Shown: positions 19,012 through 28,626 of the stretch, piece by piece
How the letters are laid out: the number at the start of each line of letters is the position of its first letter
Position numbering within the stretch: position 1 is the first letter of the stretch
Assembly (NCBI RefSeq): GCF_020873895.1
Contig: NZ_JAHWGT010000033.1
Location: 1 to 64,000 of the forward strand
Reading direction: 5' to 3'
Source of the DNA: Streptomyces sp. DH12
Lineage (GTDB): Bacteria; Actinomycetota; Actinomycetes; Streptomycetales; Streptomycetaceae
Length of the DNA: 64,000 bases
The notes under the pieces: model-generated
The model's database searches: none
What the model was told of the DNA's origin: nothing
Seen by the model: the letters and a program-made list of their open reading frames with translations, nothing else
Position numbers and translations under genes: made by a program

Positions 19012-22000
19012 GTGACGGATCAGGCGGTGAACATCGGCGGAGCCGAGCGGCCCGGGAAGGCCGGCGCCACGCCGGCGGACGCCCGACGCCGCGCCCTCCC
19101 CGGCACACCGCACGACCCCGCACCCACGACCGCGCCCACCCCCGCCACCGCCCCTGCCGCCTCCGCCGAAGCCCGGTCGCGGGCCGGTGCCGGGAGCCCG
19201 TCCGGGCCGCCCGGGACCGGCGGAGAGGCCCCGCCCACCGGGCGGGACGCCTCCCCGGAGCCCGCCGGGCAGCACGGGCCCACGGGCCCCACGGGCCCTG
19301 ACACCGCCCGCACGGAGCCCGCTCGCACGGAGCCCGCTCGCACGCAGCCGGGGCGCGCCGGGGCCGGGCGGAACAGGGCGCACGACCACGGTCACGACAG
19401 CGGGCTCCCCGCGAGGAGCGTTCCCGGCACCGGACGCGCCGAGCCCGGGCTCCCCGAGGCCGGCGGCGCCCCGTCGGGCCGTGCCGGGGCCGACCGCCCC
19501 GTACCGGGCCCTCACGGGTCCGGCCCCACCCAGCCGGACCGCCCTCAGCCGGAGCGTCCGCAGCCGGAAAGCCGTCAGTCGGACAGCCCCCGCACGGACA
19601 GCCCCCGCACGGACAGCCCCCGCACGGACAGCCCCCGCACGGACAGCCCCCAGTCGGACAGCCCCCAGTCGGACAGTCCCCAGTCGGACCGCCCCCAGTC
19701 GGACCGCCCCCGTACCGACCACGGCCACCCGCAGGCGGACCGCGCCGAGCGGGAAGGCCCCGGCGGCGGGCTTTCCGAGGCCAGCCACCCCGGTGCCGGC
19801 CGCTCCGAGCCTGCTCCTCCCGAGGCCGGCTGCCCGGCGGCGGGCCGGCCCGGGGTCGGGCGTACCGAGGCGGCGGGCCGGCCCGGGGTCGGGCGTACCG
19901 AGGCGGGGCGCTCCGGTGGGGCGCGCCCCGGAGCGGGCCGTCCCGGTGTCGCCGGGCGTCCCGAGGCGGGTGGTCCCGGGGTCGAGGCGGGGCGGTCCGG
20001 CGGCGGGGCGGCTTCGGCGCGCTTCCTCGGGCGGGAGCGGGAGATGAAGGCGCTGCGGGCGGACATCTCGCGCGCGGGCCTGGACACGCTGGCCGGGCGC
20101 AAGGCCCCCCGCGCCCGGGTCCTGCTCATCGCGGGCCGCCCCGGCTCCGGCCGTACGGCGCTCGCCGAGGAGCTGGTGCGGGACCTCGCGCGCGGCTACC
20201 CCGACGGCGTCCTGCGGGCGCGGCTGAGCGAGCCGGGCGGGGAGCCCGTCCCCGTGGAGCGCGTCGCCCGCGGCCTGCTGGAGGACCTGGGCGTCACCGC
20301 GCCCGCCGGGGCCGACGAGGACGAGGTCGGCGACCTGCTGCGGGCGTCCCTGCGGGAGCGGCGCGCCCTGCTCCTGCTGGACGACGCGGCCGACGCCGAG
20401 CAGGTCGACGCGCTGCTGCCGGAGAACCCCCGCTGCCTGGTCGTCGCCGTCGCCGGGGGCCCCCTCACCGGCATCCCGGACGTCCGCCCCTGCACCGTGG
20501 GCGGCCTGGACGTGAAGACCGCCGTCGAACTGATCGACGGATACGCGGGCCCCGTCCGCATCACCGTCGACCCGCAGGCCGCCGAGACGCTCACCGAGCT
20601 GTGCGCCGGCCAGCCCGCCGCCCTGGTCCTCGCCGGCGGCTGGCTCGCCGCGCACCCCGGCGCCTCCGTCGCGGACCTCGCCAAGCGGCTGCGGTCCGTC
20701 CCGGACGACGACGGCCGGCCGGCGGCCCTGCGCCCCCTCGCCCGCGCCTTCCACCTCGCCTACGAGGCGCTGCCCGCGTCCGGAGGGCGCAGCCTGCGGC
20801 TGCTCGCCCTGGCGCCGCTCGGGCTGGCCGACGCGCAGACCCTGTCGGCGCTGGCCGGGTGCTCCGTGTCGGGCGCCGCGTCGCTGCTGGAGGGCTTCGC
20901 GGCGCGCGGCCTGGTACGGCGGGCGGCCGACGGGCAGTACGAGCTGCCCGGCTGCCTGGCGCCGTTCCTGCGGGAGCGGCTCGACGCGGAGGACCGGCCC
21001 GCCGAGGTGCAGCTGGCCCGCGCGCGGATGCTGGAGCGGACGGTGCGGCTCCTCCACTCCTGCCGGGCGGTCACCGAGCCGGAGGGGTCGCCCGCCCGCC
21101 GACGCCTCGCCGGGCTGCCCCGCGCGCTGCGCTTCCCCCACCGCGCGGCCGCCGCCGAGTGGCTGGCCATGCGCGAACCCGTCCTGCTGGCCTCCGCGCG
21201 CCTCGCCGTCGCCGACGGGGAGCTGGACACCCTGGCGAGGCGGTTGATCGCCGCCCTGGTGCGGGCCTTCGCCGCCCACCGGGGCAGCGAGGAGGCGGCG
21301 CCGCAGCTGTACGGCCTGCACCAGCTGGTCCTCGGGGTGGCCGAGCGGCGGGGCCTGCACCGCGAGCGCGCCGCCGCCCTGCTGAACCTCGCCGACCTGG
21401 ACGCCGGCACGGGCCGCACCCGGGAGGCGCTGGTCCGCTACCGGGAGGCGCTGGACGCCGGCCGGCTGGCCAACGACCCGTACGCGACCGGCCGCGCCAT
21501 GGAATCCGTAGGCGGCGCCCACCAGGAGCTCGGCGACTGGCAGCGGGCCGCCGACTGGTACGGGCGGGCCCTCGCCCAGCGGCTCGCCCGCGACGAGCGG
21601 GCCGACCAGGCGCGGCTGTACGGCAGGCTCGGCGCCGTCCACACGTACGCCGGCCGCTACGGCGAGGCGCTGCGCAACTGGCGTGCGGCGGCGGCCGGTT
21701 ACCGGCGGCTGGGCGATGTCCCGGGCCACGCCCGGGCGTTGAGCGAGGCGGCCAGGGTGCAGGAGTACGCGGGCCGGCCCCAGGAGTCCCTGCGCACCTG
21801 CGAGGAGGCCGTCGAGTGGGCGCGCCGCGCCGGCGACCTACGGCTCCACGCGGCACTGCGGCTGCGCCTGGCCGACACCCTCGACCGGCTCGGCGACCCG
21901 GCCGCGGCCCGGCTGCACCGCGCGGCGGCCGAGCGGCTCCTCGGCCCCGGCGGACTGCCCGCCCAGACGGGCCGCGCAGGTCAGGGCCGTCCTGGCAACC

Positions 22001-22056
22001 CCGGGGAGCCCACACCCCCAGCCTGCGAAATCCGTAGTGGTTCCGAAAAAAATTAA
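19012..22056 (+). CDS. NB-ARC-like NTPase with TPR domain and a long disordered repeat-rich N-terminus
   Basis: A 1014-residue protein. Residues 1-340 are disordered, rich in Pro/Arg/Thr/Ser/Asp/Gly and contain several short tandem repeats. Residues 342-620 form a P-loop NTPase: [15 protein letters not shown], Walker [16 protein letters not shown], Walker [16 protein letters not shown], and [14 protein letters not shown], as in NB-ARC/AfsR-type STAND proteins. A winged-helix-like segment follows, then a TPR array from about residue 780 ([40 protein letters not shown] and so on). STAND NTPases act as signal-dependent switches, with TPRs as the sensor. No effector or DNA-binding domain is obvious. 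GTG start. Confidence 0.8.
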   Translation: MTDQAVNIGGAERPGKAGATPADARRRALPGTPHDPAPTTAPTPATAPAASAEARSRAGAGSPSGPPGTGGEAPPTGRDASPEPAGQHGPTGPTGPDTARTEPARTEPARTQPGRAGAGRNRAHDHGHDSGLPARSVPGTGRAEPGLPEAGGAPSGRAGADRPVPGPHGSGPTQPDRPQPERPQPESRQSDSPRTDSPRTDSPRTDSPRTDSPQSDSPQSDSPQSDRPQSDRPRTDHGHPQADRAEREGPGGGLSEASHPGAGRSEPAPPEAGCPAAGRPGVGRTEAAGRPGVGRTEAGRSGGARPGAGRPGVAGRPEAGGPGVEAGRSGGGAASARFLGREREMKALRADISRAGLDTLAGRKAPRARVLLIAGRPGSGRTALAEELVRDLARGYPDGVLRARLSEPGGEPVPVERVARGLLEDLGVTAPAGADEDEVGDLLRASLRERRALLLLDDAADAEQVDALLPENPRCLVVAVAGGPLTGIPDVRPCTVGGLDVKTAVELIDGYAGPVRITVDPQAAETLTELCAGQPAALVLAGGWLAAHPGASVADLAKRLRSVPDDDGRPAALRPLARAFHLAYEALPASGGRSLRLLALAPLGLADAQTLSALAGCSVSGAASLLEGFAARGLVRRAADGQYELPGCLAPFLRERLDAEDRPAEVQLARARMLERTVRLLHSCRAVTEPEGSPARRRLAGLPRALRFPHRAAAAEWLAMREPVLLASARLAVADGELDTLARRLIAALVRAFAAHRGSEEAAPQLYGLHQLVLGVAERRGLHRERAAALLNLADLDAGTGRTREALVRYREALDAGRLANDPYATGRAMESVGGAHQELGDWQRAADWYGRALAQRLARDERADQARLYGRLGAVHTYAGRYGEALRNWRAAAAGYRRLGDVPGHARALSEAARVQEYAGRPQESLRTCEEAVEWARRAGDLRLHAALRLRLADTLDRLGDPAAARLHRAAAERLLGPGGLPAQTGRAGQGRPGNPGEPTPPACEIRSGSEKN
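19585..19719 (+). repeat. 15-bp tandem repeat coding for pentapeptides in the NTPase/TPR gene
   Basis: Nine in-frame 15-bp units encode SPRTD four times, SPQSD three times, RPQSD and RPRTD. The preceding bases hold decayed copies ([10 protein letters not shown]). Units within each block are almost identical at DNA level, which points to recent slippage expansion. Confidence 0.9.
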
Positions 22057-22210
22057 TGCTTTGTAAGGCTAGACACGGGGAAGTCCTTCATTAGACTGGG
22101 TCCGCTGCGATTAACCGCGGTGTGCCCCGCTGCGTCCTGGTACGCGCGGGTATGTATCGCTGTAGAGCGCTTCACCCCCAATACCCCTGAGTCAAGGACC
22201 GTGATCGACG

Positions 22211-23326
22211 ATGAAGGTCGGCATCCCCCGCGAGGTCAAGAACAACGAGTTCCGCGTGGCCATCACCCCCGCCGGTGTGCACGAGCTCGTCCGCAACGGC
22301 CATGAGGTCGTCGTCGAGCAGAACGCCGGTGCCGGCTCCTCGATCACGGACGCCGAGTACGTGGCCGCCGGCGCGCGGATCCTCCCCACCGCCGACGAGG
22401 TCTGGGCCACCGCCGACCTGCTGCTGAAGGTCAAGGAGCCCATCGCCGAGGAGTACCACCGCCTCCGCAAGGACCAGACCCTCTTCACGTACCTGCACCT
22501 CGCCGCGTCCCGCGAGTGCACGGACGCCCTGCTGGAGTCCGGCACCACCGCCATCGCGTACGAGACGGTCGAGCTCGCCAACCGCGCGCTGCCGCTGCTC
22601 GCCCCCATGTCCGAGGTCGCGGGCCGGCTGGCCCCGCAGGTCGGCGCGTACCACCTGATGCGCGCGGCCGGCGGCCGCGGTGTGCTGCCGGGCGGCGTCC
22701 CGGGCGTCACCCCCGCCAAGGCGGTCGTCATCGGCGGCGGCGTCTCCGGCTGGAACGCCACGCAGATCGCCGTCGGCATGGGCTTCGACGTCACCCTGCT
22801 CGACCGCGACATCAACAAGCTGCGCGAGGCCGACAAGATCTTCGGCACGAAGGTCAAGGCCGTGATGTCGAACTCCTTCGAGCTGGAGAAGGCCGTCCTC
22901 GACGCCGACCTCGTCATCGGCGCCGTCCTCATCCCGGGCGCCAAGGCCCCGAAGCTGGTCACCAACGAGCTGGTGTCCCGGATGAAGCCCGGAAGTGTCC
23001 TTGTCGACATCGCGATCGACCAGGGCGGCTGCTTCGAGGACTCCCGTCCCACCACGCACGCCGAGCCGACCTTCCCGGTGCACGGCTCCGTCTTCTACTG
23101 CGTGGCCAACATGCCGGGCGCGGTGCCCAACACCTCCACCAACGCCCTGACCAACGCCACGCTGCCGTACATCGTCTCCCTCGCCAACAACGGCTGGGTC
23201 GAGGCGCTGCGCCGCGACCCCGCGCTGGCCAGGGGCCTCAACACCCACGAGGGCAAGGTCGTCTACCGCGAGGTCGCCGAGGCGCACGGCCTCGACCACG
23301 TCGAGATCGACACCCTCCTGGGCTGA
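22211..23326 (+). CDS. ald: Alanine dehydrogenase
   Basis: A 371-residue NAD-dependent L-alanine dehydrogenase interconverting alanine and pyruvate plus ammonium. The substrate-binding lysine lies in LLKVKEP, the catalytic His in FTYLHLAASRECTD, and the Rossmann loop is VIGGGVSGWNATQIAVGMG. The length is exactly that of bacterial Ald. The start ATG 22211 follows an AT-rich leader (about 22040-22110: AAAAAAATTAATG, then TAAGGCTAGAC), striking in this genome, which probably contains the promoter. It is followed by a perfect hairpin terminator. Confidence 0.96.
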   Translation: MKVGIPREVKNNEFRVAITPAGVHELVRNGHEVVVEQNAGAGSSITDAEYVAAGARILPTADEVWATADLLLKVKEPIAEEYHRLRKDQTLFTYLHLAASRECTDALLESGTTAIAYETVELANRALPLLAPMSEVAGRLAPQVGAYHLMRAAGGRGVLPGGVPGVTPAKAVVIGGGVSGWNATQIAVGMGFDVTLLDRDINKLREADKIFGTKVKAVMSNSFELEKAVLDADLVIGAVLIPGAKAPKLVTNELVSRMKPGSVLVDIAIDQGGCFEDSRPTTHAEPTFPVHGSVFYCVANMPGAVPNTSTNALTNATLPYIVSLANNGWVEALRRDPALARGLNTHEGKVVYREVAEAHGLDHVEIDTLLG

Positions 23327-23743
23327 CGCCTCCCCGGGCGCGCCCCGCGCCCCTGACCGCCTCCGCCGCCCCGCCCGCCGTCCGCCCCCGCGCGTGACGG
23401 CGGCCGGGCGCGCGGTCGGGTCAACGGAGGTCGTCAACCTCACGCAACCGGCCGGACCTCGCCCGACGAGGTCCGGCCGGACGTGTGTCCGCTCGCACGC
23501 ACGAGCCGGTGCAACTCGCCTCGAACGTAACCCTTGAACCGATTCGCGCCCCCGCGAAACGCGCGGATCGGGGGTCGCGCGCCCTTGACAGGAGGGGGTT
23601 CGCCCGCCGACACATCCCGCCGCGTCCGGCCGATTGTGTTGCTGCGGAGCGGTGACACGCCATAGAGTCGCCAACCGTCGGCATGGTGCCACGCTGACCT
23701 ATCGATAAGTTTCCTGGTCACGTCCAAGGAGGTAAGACGACTT
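23327..23743. other. Intergenic region between ald and the ParA-like gene
   Basis: This 417-base gap has the ald terminator (23448-23480) and the promoter region of the parA-like operon. A perfect TTGACA at 23585-23590 lacks a good -10 at the right distance. TTGCTG (23639-23644) followed 16 bases later by CATAGA (23661-23666) is a better HrdB-type candidate. No gene is seen. Confidence 0.5.
23448..23480. terminator. Perfect 14-bp hairpin terminator after ald
   Basis: The arms 23448-23461 and 23467-23480 are perfectly complementary, with a 5-base loop CCCGA. It lies about 120 bases after the ald stop and before the parA-like promoter. There is no T-run, as is usual in Streptomyces. Confidence 0.8.
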
Positions 23744-24916
23744 GTGAATGAGTCGACATTTACTCCCGGGGCCGCTCAACCAGGGACGCCCACGGCGGCC
23801 CACGGCGGCCCGCCGCCCGGGTTCGAGGCCGTCGGCTCCGTCGCTGTCCGAACCTTCGCGACGCACCAGCACATGACGACACCCCACACGATGAAGATGA
23901 TGGACGGCCAACACGTGAACGCCATGGCCGGCAACGAGAGTGGCCGAGAGTCCACCCACTTCGCCGCCTACGACGAGCTGCCCGAGGGGCACTTCTACGA
24001 CCCCGACGCCGAGTACGAGCCGGATCCGGAGTACGCGGCCACCCTCGCGCCCGACGCCGCCCGGCAGCGCCGCGAGCGGATCGGCCCGACCGGACGGCCC
24101 CTGCCGTACTTCCCGATCCCGGGCCCGCTCACCGAGCACGGCCCCGCGACGATCATCGCGATGTGCAACCAGAAGGGCGGCGTGGGGAAGACCACGTCGA
24201 CCATCAACCTGGGCGCCGCGCTGGCGGAGTACGGACGGCGGGTGCTGCTCGTCGACTTCGACCCGCAGGGCGCGCTCTCGGTCGGCCTCGGGGTCAACCC
24301 GATGGAGCTCGACCTGACGGTCTACAACCTGCTCATGGAGCGGGGCATGTCGGCGGACGAGGTGCTCCTCAAGACCGCCGTGCCCAACATGGACCTGCTG
24401 CCGAGCAACATCGACCTCTCGGCCGCCGAGGTGCAGCTGGTCAGCGAGGTCGCGCGCGAGTCCACGCTCCAGCGGGCCCTGAAGCCGCTGCTCCAGGACT
24501 ACGACTACATCGTGATCGACTGTCAGCCCTCGCTCGGCCTGCTCACGGTCAACGCGCTGACGGCGGCTCACAAGGTGATAGTGCCGCTCGAGTGCGAGTT
24601 CTTCGCGCTGCGCGGCGTCGCGCTGCTGACCGAGACCATCGAGAAGGTCCAGGAGCGCCTCAACCCGGAGTTGGAGCTCGACGGCATCCTCGCCACCATG
24701 TACGACTCCCGGACGGTGCACAGCCGCGAGGTGCTCGCCCGGGTGGTGGAGGCCTTCGACGACCACGTCTACCACACCGTCATCGGCCGTACCGTGCGCT
24801 TCCCGGAGACCACGGTCGCGGGCGAGCCGATCACCACGTACGCCTCGAACTCGGTCGGCGCGGCCGCCTACCGCCAGCTCGCCAGGGAGGTGCTCGCCCG
24901 GTGTCACGCCGAGTGA
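23744..24916 (+). CDS. ParA/Soj family ATPase (paralogue beside the condensin genes)
   Basis: A 390-residue protein. Residues 1-125 are a disordered, acidic/Met/His-containing extension; the ParA ATPase domain follows. It has the deviant Walker A KGGVGKTTSTINLG with its signature lysine, VLLVDFDPQGALSVGLG, and YIVIDCQPSLGLLTVNAL. A perfect AAGGAGGT site lies 10 bases before the GTG start. It precedes a small partner, scpA and scpB, as Rv1708-Rv1710 do in mycobacteria, so a chromosome-organisation role is likely. It is probably not the main segregation ParA, which in Streptomyces sits near oriC with ParB. Confidence 0.93.
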   Translation: MNESTFTPGAAQPGTPTAAHGGPPPGFEAVGSVAVRTFATHQHMTTPHTMKMMDGQHVNAMAGNESGRESTHFAAYDELPEGHFYDPDAEYEPDPEYAATLAPDAARQRRERIGPTGRPLPYFPIPGPLTEHGPATIIAMCNQKGGVGKTTSTINLGAALAEYGRRVLLVDFDPQGALSVGLGVNPMELDLTVYNLLMERGMSADEVLLKTAVPNMDLLPSNIDLSAAEVQLVSEVARESTLQRALKPLLQDYDYIVIDCQPSLGLLTVNALTAAHKVIVPLECEFFALRGVALLTETIEKVQERLNPELELDGILATMYDSRTVHSREVLARVVEAFDDHVYHTVIGRTVRFPETTVAGEPITTYASNSVGAAAYRQLAREVLARCHAE

Positions 24917-25431
24917 GTCTTCCCGGTGCCGACGAGCTGTTCCGTACGACCGGGGGCATGGCGCTGCAGGCGTCGACCCCCCGACGCCAGACCCCGGGCG
25001 AGCCCCGGGTGCCCGGTCAGGCCGGAGAGCAGACCCCGCCCTCCGGGGAGCACGCCGCGACGGCGGCGGGCGAGCCCGAGCCCGACCGGCCGCCGCGCGC
25101 CCGCGCGTCGGCGGACGAGCCGGAGACCGGCGGGGCCGCCGGAGCCGCGGCCCAGACGGCGAAGGGCGCCGCCGCGCCGGCCGCCCGGCGCGGGCGCCGC
25201 TCCCCGAGCCGCCGGCCGAGCGGGCGGGAGCGCCACGACGAGAAGATCACCGTCTATGTCTCCGCCGAGGAGCTGATGGACCTGGAGCACGCGCGCCTGG
25301 TCCTGCGCGGCGAGCACGGGCTGGCCGTGGACCGCGGGCGCATCGTCCGCGAGGCCGTCGCGGTCGTCCTGGCGGACCTGGAGTCCCGGGGGGACGCGAG
25401 CATCCTGGTACGCCGCCTGCGCGGCCGCTGA
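24913..25431 (+). CDS. Small partner of the ParA-like ATPase with a helix-rich C-terminus
   Basis: A 172-residue protein starting at a GTG that overlaps the parA-like stop (GTGA). A GTG at 24901 is an in-frame alternative. Residues 1-105 are low-complexity Ala/Pro/Arg. The last 65 residues (KITVYVSAEELMDLEHARLV, then DRGRIVREAVAVVLADLESR) look like a strand-helix-helix ribbon-helix-helix DNA-binding fold. By position and fold it could be the DNA-contacting partner of the ATPase, as small RHH proteins are for many plasmid ParA systems. This is inference, and no experimental role is claimed. Confidence 0.75.
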   Translation: MSLPGADELFRTTGGMALQASTPRRQTPGEPRVPGQAGEQTPPSGEHAATAAGEPEPDRPPRARASADEPETGGAAGAAAQTAKGAAAPAARRGRRSPSRRPSGRERHDEKITVYVSAEELMDLEHARLVLRGEHGLAVDRGRIVREAVAVVLADLESRGDASILVRRLRGR

Positions 25432-25618
25432 GCCCCGCCCGCGCGCGTACGGCGCCGTCCGGCGCCCGCGCCGGGTAGCCTACGGGCCGCCGCCCCCGCT
25501 CGCCCCTGGACCACGATGCCGCCGAACGACCCGCCCGACGCGCCCCGCCGGCGCCGCCTCCTCGGCCCCGGCCCGGGCGCGCGGCCCCCGGGCCCCGGCG
25601 ACGCCGCGCAGGGCCCCC

Positions 25619-26635
25619 GTGCGGGCGCCCGGGTCCGCGGGCGCGGCAGAGGCCCCCAGGGCCGCTCCGGCCCCGGCCCCCGTCCTGGCCCCGCCCGCCA
25701 CCGCCGGTGCCGACCCCACCGCCTCCACCGCCCCCGCGGACGCCGCGGCGCCGGTCACCGCCCCCGCGTCGCCGGTCGCCCCCGCGCCCCCGGCCCCCGC
25801 GGCGCCGGGTGCGGCCCCTCCGGACGCCGTCCCCCCGGACGGCGCCGCCCCGGAGGCGCGTGGGCGGTTCACCGTGCGGCTGGCCAACTTCGAAGGCCCC
25901 TTCGACCTGCTGCTCCAGTTGATCTCCCGGCACCGGCTGGACGTCACCGAGGTCGCCCTGTCGAAGGTCACCGACGAGTTCATGGCGCACATCCGCGCCA
26001 TGGGGCCGGACGGGGACCTCGACCAGACCACCGAGTTCCTCGTCGTGGCCGCGACGCTCCTCGACCTCAAGGCCGCCCGGCTGCTGCCCGCCGCCGAGGT
26101 GGAGGACGAGGCCGACCTGGCCCTGCTGGAGGCGCGGGACCTGCTCTTCGCGCGCCTCCTGCAGTACCGCGCGTACAAGCGGGTCGCCGAGATCTTCAGC
26201 GGGCGGCTGGAGAGCGAGGGGCGGCGCCACCCCCGTACCGTCGGACTGGAGCCGCACCACGCGGAGCTGCTGCCGGACGTGGTCATCAGCGTCGGCGCCG
26301 AGCGCTTCGCCGGGCTGGCCGTCAAGGCGATGCAGCCCAGGCCCCGGCCGCAGGTGTACGTCGAGCACGTCCACGCCCCGCTGGTCAGCGTCCGCGAGCA
26401 GGCTCGGGTGGTCGTCGCCCGGCTGCGCGAGCGCGGCGAGATCGGCTTCCGGGAGCTGGCCGAGGACGCCCCGGACACCCTCACCGTCGTCGCCCGGTTC
26501 CTCGCCCTGCTGGAGCTGTACCGGGAGAAGGCCGTCGCCCTGGAGCAGGAGGAGGCGCTCGGGGAGCTGACCGTGCGCTGGACGGGCGGGGACGGGGCCG
26601 CGGTGACCGACGAGTTCGACCAGGAGGAGACGTGA
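25619..26635 (+). CDS. scpA: Segregation and condensation protein A (kleisin)
   Basis: A 338-residue kleisin. After an 80-residue Ala/Pro linker comes the N-terminal SMC-binding domain (FTVRLANFEGPFDLLLQLIS, VALSKVTDEFMAHI, TEFLVVAATLLDLKAARLLP). A C-terminal winged helix (LTVVARFLALLELYREKAVA) ends in EEALGELTVRWTG. It links Smc heads together with ScpB. The start is uncertain. GTG 25619 is the first start in this frame, but an ATG at 25516 in the neighbouring frame encodes a peptide (MPPNDPPDAPRRRRLLGPG) resembling an actinobacterial ScpA N-terminus, so a frameshift near 25590-25640 is possible. The stop overlaps the scpB GTG. Confidence 0.9.
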   Translation: MRAPGSAGAAEAPRAAPAPAPVLAPPATAGADPTASTAPADAAAPVTAPASPVAPAPPAPAAPGAAPPDAVPPDGAAPEARGRFTVRLANFEGPFDLLLQLISRHRLDVTEVALSKVTDEFMAHIRAMGPDGDLDQTTEFLVVAATLLDLKAARLLPAAEVEDEADLALLEARDLLFARLLQYRAYKRVAEIFSGRLESEGRRHPRTVGLEPHHAELLPDVVISVGAERFAGLAVKAMQPRPRPQVYVEHVHAPLVSVREQARVVVARLRERGEIGFRELAEDAPDTLTVVARFLALLELYREKAVALEQEEALGELTVRWTGGDGAAVTDEFDQEET

Positions 26636-27237
26636 CGGAGCTGAAGCCGGCCCTGGAGGCCGTCCTCATGGTCGTGGACGAGCCCGCGACCGAGGAGCAC
26701 CTGGCGAAGGTGCTCGACCGCCCGCGCCGCGAGGTCGCCGACGCGCTGCGCGAGCTGGCCGACGAGTACGACGTGCAGCGGCGCGGCTTCGAGCTGCGGC
26801 TCGTCGCCGGCGGGTGGCGGTACTACACCCGGCCCGAGTACGCGGACGCCGTCGAGAGCTTCGTCCTCGACGGGCAGCAGGCCCGGCTCACCCAGGCCGC
26901 GCTGGAGACCCTGGCGGTCGTCGCCTACCGCCAGCCGGTCAGCCGGTCGAGGGTCTCGGCGGTGCGCGGGGTGAACTGCGACGGCGTCATGCGGACCCTC
27001 CTCCAGCGGGGCCTGGTCGAGGAGGCGGGCACGGAACCCGAAACAGGTGCGATCCTGTACAGGACGACGAACCACTTCCTGGAGCGGATGGGCCTGCGCG
27101 GCCTGGACGAGCTCCCCGAGCTCGCGCCCTTCCTCCCCGAGGCGGACGCGATCGAGGCGGAGACGCAGGAAGGGGTCCCGTCGTTCGATCCGGACGCACC
27201 GGACTCCGAGCACGCAGACGACAAGACGGAACTTTGA
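26632..27237 (+). CDS. scpB: Segregation and condensation protein B
   Basis: A 201-residue protein with two winged-helix domains: residues 5-85 (LKPALEAVLMVVDEPATEEH) and 90-170 (LTQAALETLAVVAYRQPVSR, then RGVNCDGVMRTLLQRGLVEE). An acidic tail follows. It dimerises and bridges ScpA to Smc in the bacterial condensin. The GTG start overlaps the scpA stop (GTGA) and is preceded by AGGAGGA. The stop shares one base with the rluB ATG (TGATG), so scpA-scpB-rluB are tightly coupled. Confidence 0.95.
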   Translation: MTELKPALEAVLMVVDEPATEEHLAKVLDRPRREVADALRELADEYDVQRRGFELRLVAGGWRYYTRPEYADAVESFVLDGQQARLTQAALETLAVVAYRQPVSRSRVSAVRGVNCDGVMRTLLQRGLVEEAGTEPETGAILYRTTNHFLERMGLRGLDELPELAPFLPEADAIEAETQEGVPSFDPDAPDSEHADDKTEL

Positions 27238-28451
27238 TGCGAAGCAGCAGCGGCAGGAACAGCAGCGGAAACAACGGCGGGAGCCGTGGTGGCAACAGCG
27301 GCGGCCGCGGCAGCAGCGGCGGTCGCGGCGCCACCGGCGGTGGCGGCGGTGGCCGTCCCGGTGGCGGTGGCCGCGGCGGCAGTGGCGGTGGCGGCGGCCG
27401 TGGTGCCACTGGTGGCGGTGGCGGCTACCGGGGTGCCGGCGGCGGCCGTGACGACCGGTCCAGGGGTGCCGCGGGCAACCCCCGCCGCCCCCGCCCCGAG
27501 GAGCGCACCTACGAGGTCGGCGGCGGTCCCGCCGACGGCGGCCCCAAGCGCGGACGCGGCGCGGCGGCCCGAGGCGGCGCCAAGGGCGGCCCGCGCCAGT
27601 CGCCGCAGCGCGGCGGCGGCCGCACCGTGCCGGCGCGCCCGCGCGAGCTGGACGCGCGGATCGAGGAGCGCAACCGCGAGCGGTACGCGAACAAGCCCGA
27701 GATCAAGACGCCCAAGACGTTCGGCGACGAGGAGGGGGAGCGCCTGCAGAAGGTGCTCGCCCGCGCCGGCGTGGGTTCGCGGCGGGCCTGCGAGGAGCTG
27801 ATCGACGCCGGCCGTGTCGAGGTCAACGGCCGGATCGTCATCGAGCAGGGCACGCGCGTCGACCCGGAGAAGGACGAGATCAAGGTCGACGGCCTCACGG
27901 TCGCCACCCAGTCGTACCTGTTCTTCGCGCTGAACAAGCCCGCCGGTGTCGTCTCCACGATGGAGGACCCCGACGGGCGCCAGTGCCTCGGCGACTACGT
28001 CACCAACCGCGAGACGCGCCTCTTCCACGTCGGGCGGCTCGACACAGAGACCGAGGGCATCATCCTGCTCACCAACCACGGTGAGCTGGCCCACCGCCTC
28101 ACGCACCCGAAGTACGGCGTGAAGAAGACGTACCTGGCCGCCATCACCGGCCCCCTCCCGCGCGACGTGGGCAAGCGGCTCAAGGACGGCATCCAGCTGG
28201 AGGACGGCTACGCCCGCGCCGACCACTTCCGGGTCGTCGAGCAGACCGGCAAGAACTACCTGGTCGAGGTGGTGCTGCACGAGGGCCGCAAGCACATCGT
28301 GCGCCGCATGCTCGCCGAGGCGGGCTTCCCGGTCGAGAAGCTGGTGCGGACCGCGTTCGGACCGATCCAGCTCGGCGACCAGAAGTCGGGATGGCTGCGC
28401 CGTCTGACCAACACCGAGGTCGGCATGCTCATGAAGGAGGTCGGCCTCTGA
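27237..28451 (+). CDS. rluB: Pseudouridine synthase, RluB/RsuA family
   Basis: A 404-residue enzyme. Residues 1-155 are an extended Gly/Arg/Ser/Asn low-complexity tail reminiscent of RGG boxes, which probably binds RNA. An S4 domain follows (ERLQKVLARAGVGSRRACEE, RVEVNG), then the catalytic domain with the nucleophile Asp in HVGRLDTETEGIILLTNHGE and KHIVRRMLAEAGFPVEKLVR. It isomerises uridine in 23S rRNA. The core is of normal length; the Gly-rich extension is longer than in most bacteria but common in Streptomyces. Its coupling with scpAB is ancestral. Confidence 0.95.
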   Translation: MRSSSGRNSSGNNGGSRGGNSGGRGSSGGRGATGGGGGGRPGGGGRGGSGGGGGRGATGGGGGYRGAGGGRDDRSRGAAGNPRRPRPEERTYEVGGGPADGGPKRGRGAAARGGAKGGPRQSPQRGGGRTVPARPRELDARIEERNRERYANKPEIKTPKTFGDEEGERLQKVLARAGVGSRRACEELIDAGRVEVNGRIVIEQGTRVDPEKDEIKVDGLTVATQSYLFFALNKPAGVVSTMEDPDGRQCLGDYVTNRETRLFHVGRLDTETEGIILLTNHGELAHRLTHPKYGVKKTYLAAITGPLPRDVGKRLKDGIQLEDGYARADHFRVVEQTGKNYLVEVVLHEGRKHIVRRMLAEAGFPVEKLVRTAFGPIQLGDQKSGWLRRLTNTEVGMLMKEVGL

Positions 28452-28495
28452 TCCGGTGGCGCCGAGCCACCCGACCCTGCGGTCCACCACCAGTC

Positions 28496-28524
28496 GAAGC
28501 CCGCGGCCCCCGGCCGCGGGCTTC
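28496..28524 (+). terminator. Hairpin terminator after rluB
   Basis: A perfect 13-bp stem (28496-28508 with 28512-28524) has a 3-base loop. A weaker outer pair flanks it (GGTCCACCA at 28481, TGGTGGACC at 28546). It separates rluB from the accessory NUDIX cassette. Confidence 0.85.
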
Positions 28525-28595
28525 CGCGTTCCCGGTGCGAGCCGCTGGTGGACCACGGGCCGCCGAACCGCTTGTGGGCCGCACGCTTCCCGCTT

Positions 28596-28615
28596 TATAG
28601 TCATGGTGACCATTA
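28596..28615 (+). promoter_or_regulatory. Palindromic operator in front of the NrtR-type NUDIX regulator
   Basis: TAGTCATGGTGACCA (28598-28612) is a hyphenated palindrome TnGTCAnnnTGACnA in an AT-rich pocket. It lies just before the ribosome site AAAGGGG and the GTG at 28627. This is the location and symmetry expected of an autoregulatory site of an NrtR-family NUDIX repressor. Confidence 0.7.
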
Positions 28616-28626
28616 AAGGGGTTCCG

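Noticed and set aside
18880-21729. 949-codon antisense frame over the NTPase/TPR gene
   Set aside because: Repetitive composition mirrors the tandem repeats on the coding strand.
28456-28626. Longer start for the NUDIX regulator
   Set aside because: The upstream part runs through the rluB terminator and the operator; only GTG 28627 has a ribosome site.
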